Shown: piece by piece, positions 16,479 through 26,178 of the stretch
How positions within the stretch are numbered: the stretch's first letter is position 1
How the letters are laid out: each line of letters begins with the position of its first letter
Source of the DNA: AP-15 sp963738185
Lineage (GTDB): Bacteria > Pseudomonadota > Alphaproteobacteria > ATCC43930 > CGMCC-115725
Length of the DNA: 64,000 nt
NCBI GenBank assembly: GCA_963738185.1
Contig: CAVTVA010000003.1
Coordinates: 1,984,001 to 2,048,000, forward strand
Direction: 5' to 3'
Program-made: the position numbers and the translations under genes
Notes under the pieces: generated by a model
What the model was told of the DNA's origin: nothing
The model's database searches: none
Seen by the model: only the letters and a program-made list of their open reading frames with translations

Positions 16479-17877
16479 TCAGTCGCCGGTCAGCAGCCGC
16501 TCGACCAGCTTGCGCACGCTCGGCACATAGCCGTTGGCGTAGAACGGGTCGGAGGCGAAGCGATAGGCATTGTGGCCGGCGAACATCAGCTGCTGCTCGA
16601 CGTCCTCCGAATGGCGGATCGCCTGCAAGGTCTTCTGGATGCAAAAGCTGCGCGGGTCGGCCTTCCTACCGGTGGTGCTCCCCTCGTTCTGCGCCCAGTT
16701 CGAGAATTGGCAGGCGCTCAGGCACCCCATGCAGTTGATCTGATCGCTGCGCAGCTCGCTCGCCCTCTGCGGGGTGACGAAAATCAAGGTCGAGTCGGGC
16801 GTGCGCAAGGCTTCGGTGAACCCCTCGGCGACCCAGCCTGTGGCCCTTTGCTCGTCATGCGAAGTCAGATAGACGACGCGGCGGCGCGCCCCGACATGAA
16901 AGGCGGCCACATGCTCCCCGATCGGCTCGACGGCATAGGCGACCTGTCGTTCCGAGCGCTGCTGCAGCTCGTTCAAAAACCCGTTACGCACCGCCGAGGA
17001 ATAAAATCCGGTCGGGCTGAAGCGGTTGAGGTAAACGTCGCCCTCGCCCAAGGTCAACAGCTTGCGCTTCCACACCTCCGAGATCGGGCTTTCCGTTGTG
17101 ACCAGCGGGCGGGTACCAAACTGGAAGGCGATCGGGCCAAGCTCCGGATTGCCGATCCAGTCGCTCCACTCGCGCAGGTACCATAGCCCGCCGGCCATAA
17201 AGATCGGCGTCGCGGCGAGCCCGAACTCGGCCATCTGAGCTGCGCAGCTCGCGCACCCGCGGATAAGGCGCCTCGGGGTGCAGCGGGTCCTCGCTGTTGG
17301 AGAGCCCGTTATGGCCGCCGGCGAGCCACGGGTCCTCATAGACAACGCCACCAAGCCAGTCGCAGAATTTGTGATAGGCGCGTTTCCACAACGCCCGGAA
17401 CGCCCGCGTCGAGGACACGATCGGGTAGTAATGGACGCCGTAGCGGGCGCAGATCTCGGCAATCCGGTAGGGCATGCCGGCGCCGCAGGTGACGCCGTGG
17501 ATCAGGCCCCTGGCGCCTTCGAGCACGCCGTGCAGCACCCGCTCGGCGGCCGCCATCTCCCACAGCACGTTCATGTGGATGCGGCCTTCGCCGTTGCCGC
17601 GCTCATAGGCGACGCGGGCCTGCTGGATGCCGCCGGCGATCGCATAGGCAACCAGCTCTTCGTGCCGCTCGCGCCGGGTGCGGCCGCGATAAAGCTGCGG
17701 GATCAGCTCGCCCTGCGCGCCATAGCTGTCGGCGTTGACCCCAGAGAAGGTGCCGACCCCGCCGGTCGCCGCCCAGGCGCCCGAGCTTTCGCCGTTCGAC
17801 ACCGAGATGCCCTTGCCGCCTTCGACCAGCGGCAGCACCTCGCGCCCCGAGATCACCAGCGGATTGAGCGGCCTCAC
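16479..17877 (-). CDS. Nitronate monooxygenase-like FMN oxidoreductase (frame broken)
   Basis: FMN-dependent enzyme of the nitronate monooxygenase/2-nitropropane dioxygenase family, about 465 residues if one extra base is removed. The N-terminal part (GGKGISVSNGESSGAWAATGGVGTFSG, then VTCGAGMPYRIAEICARYGVHYYPIVSS) stops matching near 17241. From there another frame continues with AEFGLAATPIFMAGGLWYL up to the C-terminus. The shift is a single inserted base. The C-terminal part contains INCMGCLSACQFSNW, a cysteine cluster found in a subgroup of long NMO-like proteins. The GTG start overlaps the stop of the GDPD gene (GTGA). The substrate is unknown. Confidence 0.75.
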
Positions 17878-18695
17878 CAGCGGGCTCCCTGCCGCAGTGC
17901 CGCGTCCCAGCCCGGACCCGGCGACGCGGGTCGCGAAGCGCCGCCCGCCGCCCCGGCAAGCACAATTTCGGGAACATCCGAAAACACCGAGGCGACCCCC
18001 CAGGCGAACAGCTCGCGCGCCCGCGCGGCATCATTGACAGTGTAGGAGAGCACAGAATAGCCCGATTGGCGGATCTCGGCGACAATCGCCGGCCGCAGGC
18101 GCCGGTGGTCGGCATGGATTGCGACACAGCCAAAGCGCTCGGCGCGCCCGCGCCAATCCGGTGGGACCGCCCCGACCAGCCAACCGCAGGCGATCGCCGG
18201 CGCATGATCGCGCGCCGCAGTCAAGGCCTCGCCGAGAAAGCTCGAAATCAGCGGCGCCGGCAACTCGCGCGGCCAGCGTCGCAACAACAGATCGGCTGCC
18301 GCGGCACCGGTGGCGGCGGCGCGGCCGCGGGCAGCCTTGATCTCGATATTGGCGCCGAGCCCGAGCTCGGCCAATGCCTCGATCGCCTCGGCCAAGGTCG
18401 GCACCGTTTCGCCGGCAAAGGACGGGCCAAACCAGCCGCCCGCATCGCAGCGCCGAATCATCGCCAGCGACTGCGCCTGGATCTTGCCGCGGCCATTCGT
18501 CGTCCGCTCCAGCCGCTCGTCGTGCAACAGCACCAGCTCGCCGTCGCCGGTCAACCGCACGTCGAACTCGACCCAACGGCAACCGAGAGCGCGGGCCCGG
18601 CGCAGCCCGGCCAGCGTGTTTTCCGGGGCATGGGCCGCGGCGCCGCGATGGCCGATCACCGGCGGCACCCAATCCGCAACGCAAGCCGCGGCCAT
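17874..18695 (-). CDS. ugpQ: Glycerophosphodiester phosphodiesterase
   Basis: GDPD family enzyme of 273 residues that hydrolyses deacylated phospholipids to glycerol 3-phosphate and an alcohol. The catalytic region is VIGHRGAAAHAPENTL, with His, Arg and Glu followed by WVEFDVRLTGDGELVLLHDE, the metal-binding Glu/Asp and second His. The C-terminal part has SYTVNDAARARELFAWGVASVFSDVPE, typical of bacterial cytoplasmic UgpQ. No signal peptide is seen. It lies downstream of pnp by about 90 bases and overlaps the NMO-like gene start. The start at 18695 puts the HRG motif at the usual distance from the N-terminus. Confidence 0.88.
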   Translation of the reverse strand: MAAACVADWVPPVIGHRGAAAHAPENTLAGLRRARALGCRWVEFDVRLTGDGELVLLHDERLERTTNGRGKIQAQSLAMIRRCDAGGWFGPSFAGETVPTLAEAIEALAELGLGANIEIKAARGRAAATGAAAADLLLRRWPRELPAPLISSFLGEALTAARDHAPAIACGWLVGAVPPDWRGRAERFGCVAIHADHRRLRPAIVAEIRQSGYSVLSYTVNDAARARELFAWGVASVFSDVPEIVLAGAAGGASRPASPGPGWDAALRQGARW

Positions 18696-18784
18696 GCCGC
18701 TGGTCGCACGGATTAGCGCCAGCGGGGCGACGGGATGCACGGGGCCGTTCCGCTCGGCGTCGTTTGACGTCAGAGCCAATGCCT

Positions 18785-20917
18785 TCAGGTCGCGGCCCTG
18801 ACCGGCTCCGGCCGCTTGGCGCCCAGATCCTCGCCGGTCTGTTGATCGACCTGGCGCATGCTGAGCTTGACCTTGCCGCGGTCGTCGAACCCCAGCACCT
18901 TGACTTTGACCGTATCGCCGAGCTTGACCACATCGGCGACCTTGCCGACCCGCTGCGGAGCGAGCTCGCTGATGTGCACGAGACCGTCGCGCGAGCCGAG
19001 GAAATTGACAAAAGCGCCGAAATCGACCGTCTTGACGACCTTGCCGTTGTAGATGGCGCCGAGCTCGGGCTCGGCGACGATGCCGCGGATCCAGTCGATC
19101 GCGGCCTGCGCGGCGTTGCCATCGACCGCGGCGACCTTGACCGTGCCGTCGTCGTCGATGTCGATCTTGGCGCCGGTCGTCTCGGTGATCTCGCGAATAA
19201 CCTTGCCGCCCGAGCCGATCACTTCGCGGATCTTGTCCTTTGGGATCATGAGCGTGGTGATGCGCGGCGCGTTGTCGCTGACCGTGTCGCGCGCGCCCTG
19301 CAGCGCCCCGGCCATCTCGCCGAGGATGTGGATGCGGCCTTCGCGCGCCTGGTCGAGGGCAATGCGCATGATCTCCTCGGTGATCGAGGTGATCTTGATG
19401 TCCATCTGCAGCGCGGTGACGCCCTTTTCGGTGCCGGCCACCTTGAAGTCCATGTCGCCGAGATGGTCTTCGTCGCCGAGAATGTCGGACAGCACGGCAA
19501 AGCCTTCGGGCTCCTTGATCAGCCCCATCGCGATCCCGGCGACCGAGCGCGGCAGTGGCACGCCGGCATCCATCAGCGCCAGCGAGGCGCCGCACACCGA
19601 GGCCATCGAGGAGGAGCCGTTCGAATTCGGTGATCTCGGAGACGACGCGGATCGTGTAGGGGAAGCTTTCCTTCGAGGGCAGCAACGGCCGCACCGCCCG
19701 CCAGGCAAGCTTGCCATGACCGATCTCGCGCCGACCGGGCGAGCCCATCCGCCCAGCCTCGCCGGTCGAATAGGGCGGGAAATTGTAATGCAGCATAAAG
19801 TTTTCCCGATACTCGCCCTCGAGCGCGTCGATGATCTGCTCGTCCTGGCCGGTGCCGAGCGTGGCCACCGCGAGCGCCTGGGTTTCGCCTCGGGTGAACA
19901 GCGCCGAGCCATGCGCGCGCGGCAGAATGCCGACCTCGACCGCGATCGGCCGCACCATGCGGGTGTCGCGGCCGTCGATCCGGCGCTCGCCGCGCAGCAC
20001 GGCCCCGCGCACGATCTCCTTTTCCAGATCCTTGAACAGCTTCGCCGCCACGCCGCGCTGCTGCTCGTCGGCGAACAATTCGGCGATCTGCGCCTTGGCC
20101 GCATCGAGCCGGTTGCTGCGATCCTGCTTGCCTTGCTCGCGATAGGCGGCTTCGATCAGCGGGCCGACCGCCTCGCGCAGCCGGGCCTCGATCGCTTCGA
20201 GCTCGGGCGCGGCGGCGGCAGCAGCCACGGGTCGCGCGCGCAGGTCTCGGCCAGCTCGATGATCGCCTCGATCACCGGCTGAAACGCGCGATGACCAAAG
20301 GTCACCGCACCCAGCATGACCTCCTCAGGCAACTCCTGCGCCTCGGATTCGACCATCAGCACACCCTCGCCGGTGCCGGCGACAACCAGGTCGAGCCGCG
20401 AGCGCGGCAGCTCGGCGAGCGTCGGGTTCAGCACATAGTCGCCGTCGATGTAGCCGACCCGCGCGCCGGCGATCGGCCCCAGAAACGGGATGCCCGAGAT
20501 GGTCAGGGCCGCCGAGGCGCCGATCAGCGCCACGATGTCCGGGTCGTTTTCCAGATCGTGGCTCAGCACCGTGCACACGATCTGGGTCTCGTTCCGAAAG
20601 CCGGACACGAACAGCGGGCGGAGCGGCCGGTCGATCAGCCGCGAGACCAGGGTCTCCTTTTCCGAGGGACGGCCCTCGCGCTTGAAAAAGCCGCCAGGAA
20701 TCTTGCCGGCGGCAAAGGTCTTTTCCTGGTAATTGACGGTCAGCGGGAAAAAGTCCTGCCCCGGCTTGGCGCTCTTCATCGCGACGGCGGTGCACAGCAC
20801 GGTCGTCTCGCCGTAGGTGGCGAGCACCGCGCCATCGGCCTGGCGGGCGATCTTTCCGGTTTCGAGGACGAGCCGGCGCCCGCCCCATTGCAGCTCTTTG
20901 CGATAAACCTGAAACAT
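18785..20917 (-). CDS. pnp: Polyribonucleotide nucleotidyltransferase (frame broken twice)
   Basis: PNPase, a phosphorolytic 3'-5' exoribonuclease of the degradosome, about 710 residues. It has a first RNase PH domain (from MFQVYRKELQWGGR), a second with the SNGSSSMASVCG active-site stretch, then KH (IREVIGSGGKVIREIT) and S1 (VVKTVDFGAFVNFLGSRDGLVHISEL) domains. The frame changes twice. At 19624-19625 an extra base turns the expected ESNGSSS codons into another frame. Near 20205-20225, in a GCC-rich run, there is one missing or two extra bases. All segments match PNPase, so consensus error is likely. It lies downstream of rpsO, the usual order. Confidence 0.9.
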
Positions 20918-20919
20918 TT

Positions 20920-21132
20920 CTAATCATCCTCTTCAAAAAAGCATCGCCAGTCTGGAATACCAGGCTCGGCCAGAATACTGGGGTGGGCAACAAAGGCCGC
21001 GCCGGCGCGCGCCGCCAACATGTCCAGGATCCGCGATCTCAACCGCGCCGGCAGCGCAGCGCGATCTTCCCATCCGCCAAATCCGGGCATTGGCGCGGAG
21101 CATCGATCGCACGCCGGCTCTCGGTCGAGCAT
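20920..21132 (-). CDS. Possible small ORF between rpsO and pnp
   Basis: A 70-codon frame whose ATG (21132-21130) overlaps the rpsO stop as TGATG and which ends 2 bases before the pnp start. It reads MLDREPACDRCSAPMPGF and ends in the acidic FFEEDD, whose codons also provide the GAGG ribosome binding site of pnp. I know no protein family for it. The exact fit between two genes argues for coding or coupling; the lack of homology I can recognise argues against. This interval often carries a small RNA or pnp leader in other bacteria. Confidence 0.35.
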   Translation of the reverse strand: MLDREPACDRCSAPMPGFGGWEDRAALPARLRSRILDMLAARAGAAFVAHPSILAEPGIPDWRCFFEEDD

Positions 21133-21402
21133 CAGCGGCGCAGTCCGAGACGGCCGATCAGCGTCTCGTAGCGGGTCACGTTCGCCCGCTTCAGATAATC
21201 CAGCAGCCGGCGGCGCTGGCCGACCATGACCAAGAGGCCGCGGCGCGAATGGAAGTCTTTTTTGTGGCTGCCCAGATGATCGGTGAGGTTGCGGATCCGC
21301 TCGCGTCAAGATCGCCACCTGCACCTCCGGCGATCCGGTGTCCAAGGGCTTGGTCGCGTATTCGGTGATCAGCGTCTGCTTGCGCTCGGCAGTGATCGAC
21401 AT
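21132..21402 (-). CDS. rpsO: 30S ribosomal protein S15 (frame broken)
   Basis: S15, 89 residues when one extra base is removed, exactly the family length. It starts MSITAERKQTLITEYA and continues TGSPEVQVAILT. At 21303-21304 one surplus base (ACGCGAG where ACG-GAG or ACC-GAG is expected) shifts the frame. The remainder, read in the next frame, is ERIRNLTDHLGSHKKDF, then RRRLLDYLKRANVTRYETLI. S15 binds 16S rRNA helices 20-22 early in 30S assembly. As an essential gene it cannot be truly disrupted, so the extra base is best read as an error. It lies between truB and pnp. Confidence 0.93.
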
Positions 21403-21416
21403 CGGGTCGAGCCTCT

Positions 21417-22332
21417 TCAGCAATTGATAATGCGCACCGGTCGAAGACTGCCGTCTTCGATCCTGGTCATGGCAATCAGGGAGCGATTGTACCACGCGCC
21501 GACGACGGCGCCGATCCCGAGCCGGTCGAGCAGCGCCCGACCCTCGCCGTCGGCGGGCCTGACGCGCTGGCCGCAGCGCAGCCGCCCAGCTTCAGCCGCC
21601 GCTAAGACCAGCGCCGGGATGTCGTCCAGCGCGGTCTCGATCGGCAGCAAATGCCCGCAAGCGACGAGACTATGCGCCGGGCGGTCCAGCGCTATCCAGA
21701 GAAATCGCCTGCGCCTCGGTGAAGGGCCCGACCGCCAGCCGGCGCAATACCACGATATGGCCGCAGGTGCCGAGCGCCGCGGCGAGATCGCGCGCCAGGG
21801 CGCGGATATAGGTGCCCTTTCCGACGACGGCCTCGAATTCGGCATGGTCGCGGTCGGGCATCGCGATCAGCCGGAGCTCGGCGATGTCCACCGGCCGCGG
21901 CGCCAGCGTTGGCGGCGCCGCGGCGCGAGCGAGCGCATAAGCGCGCCGGCCGCCGACCTTGATCGCCGAATAGACCGGCGGCAGCTGCGCGACGACGCCG
22001 GTAAACCGCGGCAGCATGGCCTCGATCTCAGCCATGCCCGGCCGCGAAGAGCTTTCGCCGACGATCTCGCCTTCCCCGTCATCGGTCGAGCGGGCGATCC
22101 CCCAGCGGATGCGAAAGCGATAGCCTTTGCGCCCGTTCATCGCGTAGGCGACGGTCTTGGTCGCCTCGCCGAGCGCCACCGGCAGCACCCCGGTCGCCAG
22201 CGGATCGAGCGTGCCGGCGTGTCCCGCCTTGGCGCCGGTGCGGCGGCGGACCTGCCCGACGACGCTGTGCGAGGTGAGGCCGAGCGGTTTGTCGATGACG
22301 AGCCAGCCATGCAGTGCGCGATCAACCGGCAT
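21417..22332 (-). CDS. truB: tRNA pseudouridine-55 synthase (frame broken)
   Basis: TruB makes pseudouridine 55 in the T-loop of tRNAs. It starts MPVDRALHGWLVIDKPLG. The catalytic Asp lies in AGHAGTLDPLATGVLP, with the TruB segments GRKGYRFRIRWG and PPVYSAIKVGGRRAY. Near 21693 one extra base (GAT-A-GCGCTG) ends the first frame early. The C-terminal part, HLLPIETALDDIPALVL to VRIINC, lies in the next frame. Without that base the product is 304 residues, the family norm. The start overlaps the end of rbfA by 11 bases, as is usual for the rbfA-truB pair. Confidence 0.92.
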
Positions 22333-22804
22333 CGTCGTCGTTCTCAGCCCCGGCCTCAGCCCCGGCGGTTTGCGGGTGAAGGTCGCGGGCGACTTCGGGC
22401 CGCGCCAGCAGGGTCGAAATCCGATCGGCCTGATCGAAGGTGTCGTCGAGCGCAAAAGAGAGGTTGGGCATATAGCGCAGCGGCAGATCGCCGGCGAGCT
22501 GGGCGCGCAAAAATGGCCCGCCGCGTCTGAGCCCGGCGATCACCTCGGCGGCGTTGGCGCCGGCGAGCGGCATGACAAAAGCCGTCGCGTTGCGCAGGTC
22601 CGGGCTGACGCGGACTTCGCTCACGGTGATGCTGGCCTGGCGCAGCGCCGGATCGCGGCAGCCGCCGTCGCGCAGCAACTGCGCCAGCGCATGGCGGAGC
22701 TGCTCGCCGACCCGCCGCTGCCGCTGGCCGGCGCCGCGGCCCGCATCGCCAGAAGCGGGGCCGGCACCGGGCGCACGCCGCCGCCGCGATCTGCTGCCGC
22801 TCAT
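22322..22804 (-). CDS. rbfA: 30S ribosome-binding factor RbfA
   Basis: RbfA, about 160 residues, a cold-shock 30S maturation factor with a KH-like fold. Conserved parts are QRRVGEQLRHALAQLL, ITVSEVRVSPDLRNATAFVMPL and LRYMPNLSFALDDTFDQADRI. The first 35 residues are a basic, Arg-rich extension, and the tail ends in a short acidic run ENDDDAG. An ATG 4 codons upstream (22816) is also possible. It lies 25-40 bases after infB and overlaps truB, as expected for the nusA-infB operon. No frame break here. Confidence 0.92.
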   Translation of the reverse strand: MSGSRSRRRRAPGAGPASGDAGRGAGQRQRRVGEQLRHALAQLLRDGGCRDPALRQASITVSEVRVSPDLRNATAFVMPLAGANAAEVIAGLRRGGPFLRAQLAGDLPLRYMPNLSFALDDTFDQADRISTLLARPEVARDLHPQTAGAEAGAENDDDAG

Positions 22805-22841
22805 GTGCCGCAGCACTCCTGCCCGTCAGCCTCGCGCGGCA

Positions 22842-25457
22842 TTATAGGGTGCGGGCGACTTCTTCGATCTCGAAGCATTCGATAACGTCGCCGGTCTGCA
22901 TGTCCTGGTAATTCTCGAAGGCCATGCCGCATTCGTAGCCTTCCCTGACCTCGCGCACCTCGTCCTTGAAGCGCTTCAGAGTCTTCAGGGTGCCTTCGTG
23001 GATGACGACATTGTCGCGCAGCAGGCGAACCTTGGCGCCGCGGCGCACGGTGCCCTCGGTGACCATGCAGCCCGCGACCTTGCCGACCTTGGTGATGTTG
23101 AACACCTCGCGGATCGCGGCGTTGCCGAGGAAGCGCTCGCGCAGGGTCGGCGACAGCAGCCCGGACAGGGCGCCGCGCATGTCGTCGATCACGATCGTAG
23201 ATGATCGAGTAATAGCGGATCTCGACGCCGTCGCGGCGCGCCAGGCTCGCGCGCCTGCGGGTTGGCGCGGACGTTGAAGCCGATGATCACCGCATCCGAC
23301 GCCTTGGCGAGGATCACGTCGCTCTCGTTGATCCCGCCGACCGCCGAGTGCAGCACCCGGATCGAGACCTCGCTCGGTGGAGAGCTTTTCCAGCGAGCCG
23401 GTAATCGCCTCGAGCGAGCCCTGCACGTCGGATTTGACGACGATCGGCAGTTCCTTCGCGGTGCCGGCGGCGATCTGCGAGAACATCTGCTCGAGCGTGC
23501 CGCGGCCGCCGAGCGCGGCATTGGCGTCGCGCCGCCGGCGCTGCCGGAAATCGGCGATGTCGCGGGCGCGGCCCTCGTTTTCGGCGACGACGAAATCGTC
23601 GCCGGCCAACGGCGCGCCGTTGAGCCCCAGCACCTCGATCGGCGTCGACGGGCCCGCCTCGCGTCTGGTTTTGCCCGCGATCGTCGACCAGCGCGCGCAC
23701 CCGGCCCCATTCGCTGCCGGCGACGAAGATGTCGCCGACCCGCAGCGTGCCGCGCTGGATCAGCACGGTGGCGACCGCGCCGCGGCCGCGTTCGAGCTTG
23801 GCCTCGAGCACGACGCCCTCGGCCGCGCGGTCCGGGTTGGCTTGCAGGTCGAGCAGTTCGGCTTGCAGCAGGATCGCTTCCTCGAGCTTGTCGAGATTGG
23901 TCTTCTTCAGCGCCGAGACTTCGACATCGAGCACCTCGCCGCCGAGCTCTTCGACCACGATCTCGTGCTGCAGCAGCTCCTGCCGCACCCGCTCGGGCCG
24001 CGCGTCCGGCCTTGTCCATCTTGTTGATGGCGACGATGATCGGCGCCTGCGCCGCCTTGGCGTGGCGGATCGCCTCGACCGTCTGCTCCATGATGCCGTC
24101 ATCGGCGGCGACCACCAGCACGACGATGTCGGTGACGTTGGCGCCGCGGGCGCGCATCGCGGTAAAGGCCTGATGGCCCGGCGTGTCGATAAAGGTGATC
24201 TGCCGGCCGCTCCTCAGGTTGACCTGATAGGCGCCGATATGCTGGGTGATGCCGCCGGCTTCGCCGGCCGCGACATCGGTCTCGCGCAGCGCGTCGAGCA
24301 GCGAGGTCTTGCCGTGGTCGACATGGCCCATCACGGTGACCACCGGGGCGCGCGATTGCAGCGTCTCCTCGGCGTCGTCCTCGCCGCGCAAGCCGATCTC
24401 GACATCCGACTTCGGAGACCCGGCGCAGCCGGTGGCCGAACTCGGTGACGACGAGCTCGGCGGTGTCGGCGTCGATCACCTGGTTGATCGTCGCCATGAC
24501 GCCCATGCGCATCAGCGCCTTGATCACATCGACGCCGCGCTCGGCCATGCGGTTGGCAAGTTCCTGGACGGTGATGGTCTCGGGGATGACCACCTCGCGC
24601 ACGATCTTGACCGGCTCCTGCTCGCCCTGGTGCAGCCGCTGGCGCTCGCGCTCGCGGGCGCGGCGCACCGAGGCGAGGCTGCGCATGCGCTCGCCCTCAT
24701 CGCCGGAGAGCGCGCGGGTGACGGTGAGCTTGCCGGTTCGCCGGCGCACCTCGTGGCGCGGCGCCGGCGCCGGCTTTCGGATTTCCGGCCGGGCGCCGCG
24801 GCGGGCGGCGCCGACCGGCTCCTCTTCCTCCTCGGCCGGCATCGCGACCTTGCCGGCCGCGGCCAGCGCCGCGACCTTGGCCGCCGCCGCCTTGCCGGCC
24901 CGCTCGGCGACCTCGCGCCGCGATTCCTCCTCCTTGCGACGCTGCGCCTCCTCCTCGGAGCGCTTGCGCGCGTCCTCGGCGGCGCGGCGGCGCGCCTCCT
25001 CTTCCTCGGTCTTGGCGCGGACCTCTTCTTCGGCGCGGCGCCGGGCTTCCTCGGCGGCGCGCTCCTCCTCCTCGCGGCGGCGATCGGCCTCGACCAGCGC
25101 CGCGCGGCGGCGCGCCTCCTCGTCGGCCTTGTGCGCGTCCTGCACGGCGCGGACCCGGCCGGCGCGCTCCTCGGCGGTCAGCGCCCGCGGGATCACCACC
25201 GGCCGGCGGGTCGGCTCGGCCGGGTGCGGGCGCGCCGCCGGCGCAGCTGGCGCCGCCTCGGCTTCGCGCCGACCTCCGGGCGCGCCCGGCCCGATCATGC
25301 GCTTCTTGCGCACCTCGACGGTGACGGTCTTGGAGCGCCCGTGCGAAAAGCTCTGGCGCACCTGCCCGGTTTCGACCCCCTTGCGCAGCTCCAGCCTGGG
25401 GCCGGTGCGTGCCAGGGTCAGGGGCCGTTTCTGCTCTTGCTCAGTCGCGTCGCTCAT
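22842..25457 (-). CDS. infB: Translation initiation factor IF-2 (six frame breaks)
   Basis: IF-2, the GTPase placing initiator tRNA on the 30S subunit; 869 residues after correction. Order: a leader with long Arg/Glu/Ala coiled coil (about residues 60-270), the IF2-N segment, then the G domain with VTVMGHVDHGKTSLLDALR (G1), DTPGH (G3) and NKMDK (G4), and C-terminal domains ending ECFEIEEVARTL. The frame changes near 24411, 24010, 23664, 23372, 23244 and 23193. Each is one surplus base on the coding strand, and the conserved protein resumes at once. An intact IF-2 is essential, so these are most likely consensus errors. The ATG overlaps the ylxR stop. Confidence 0.92.
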
Positions 25458-26166
25458 CTCGCTCCAATACAGTCGTTCTGGGCGCCGGCATTCTGGGCGC
25501 CGGGATTCTGCAGCGCGGGCTCGCCTGGGTCGGGTCTTGAGGCTCGTTCGACCACGGCTCCCGCGCGAAACCCGGCGATCTTCTCGGCATCGGCCATCAG
25601 CCGCGCGCCGAGCGGGCCCGGCCCGAGCGCGGCATGTACCACCTCGTCGCGGCCAAAAGCCGCACCCAGCTCCACCGCCGTCAGCACGCAAACATGGGGA
25701 GCCCGCGGCCGAGCGCACGCAGCTTGCGGCGCCCGCCCTCGCCCCGTCGACCGCGAGCACCAGCACCGCGGCCTTGCCGTGCCGCGCCGCCGCGGATACC
25801 CGTTCAAACCCGGCGACCGCAAGACCGGCCCGCCGGGCCAGCCCGATCGCGTCGATGCAGCGCTGCGCCAGCAGAGCCTCGATGCGGTCTGCAAGATCGG
25901 CCGGAACCGCGACCGGGCGGCGCGCCGCACGGGAAAACCACCGCTTCGCGCACCCGCCTGCTCCACTATATCGCGCCGCGGCGTCAACCACAAACCCCGT
26001 CCGGGCAGGCGCGCCGCCACATCGGGCACCAGCTCGCCGCTCGGGCCGACGACAAAGCGCAGCAGCGACGCGCGCTCGCGGATCTCGCCGGTGACGATGC
26101 AGCGCCGCTGCGCGGCGCCAGCGCCTGCTTCCGCCTGACGCCCGGGTGGCGGGAAACCCTTGCCGG
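25454..26166 (-). CDS. YlxR/L7Ae-like RNA-binding protein (frame broken)
   Basis: Gene of the nusA-ylxR-infB operon. The first part, AAQRRCIVTGEIRERASLLRF and then GLWLTPRRDIVEQA, is the DUF448/YlxR domain. The second part, LARRAGLAVAGFERV and AVELGAAFGRDEVVHAALG, is an L7Ae/L30e-like RNA-binding domain. This fusion is typical of alphaproteobacteria. At least two frame changes occur (near 25960 and 25690-25750), and no clear start codon is visible just after nusA, so the 5' end given is approximate. The stop overlaps the infB start (ATGA). Confidence 0.7.
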
Positions 26167-26178
26167 TGGCCGTTGTGT

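Noticed and set aside
22842..25457. Programmed +1 frameshifting in infB
   Set aside because: Six shifts in one gene with no shared slippery sequence or in-frame stop codon at the shifts; sequencing error is a simpler reading.
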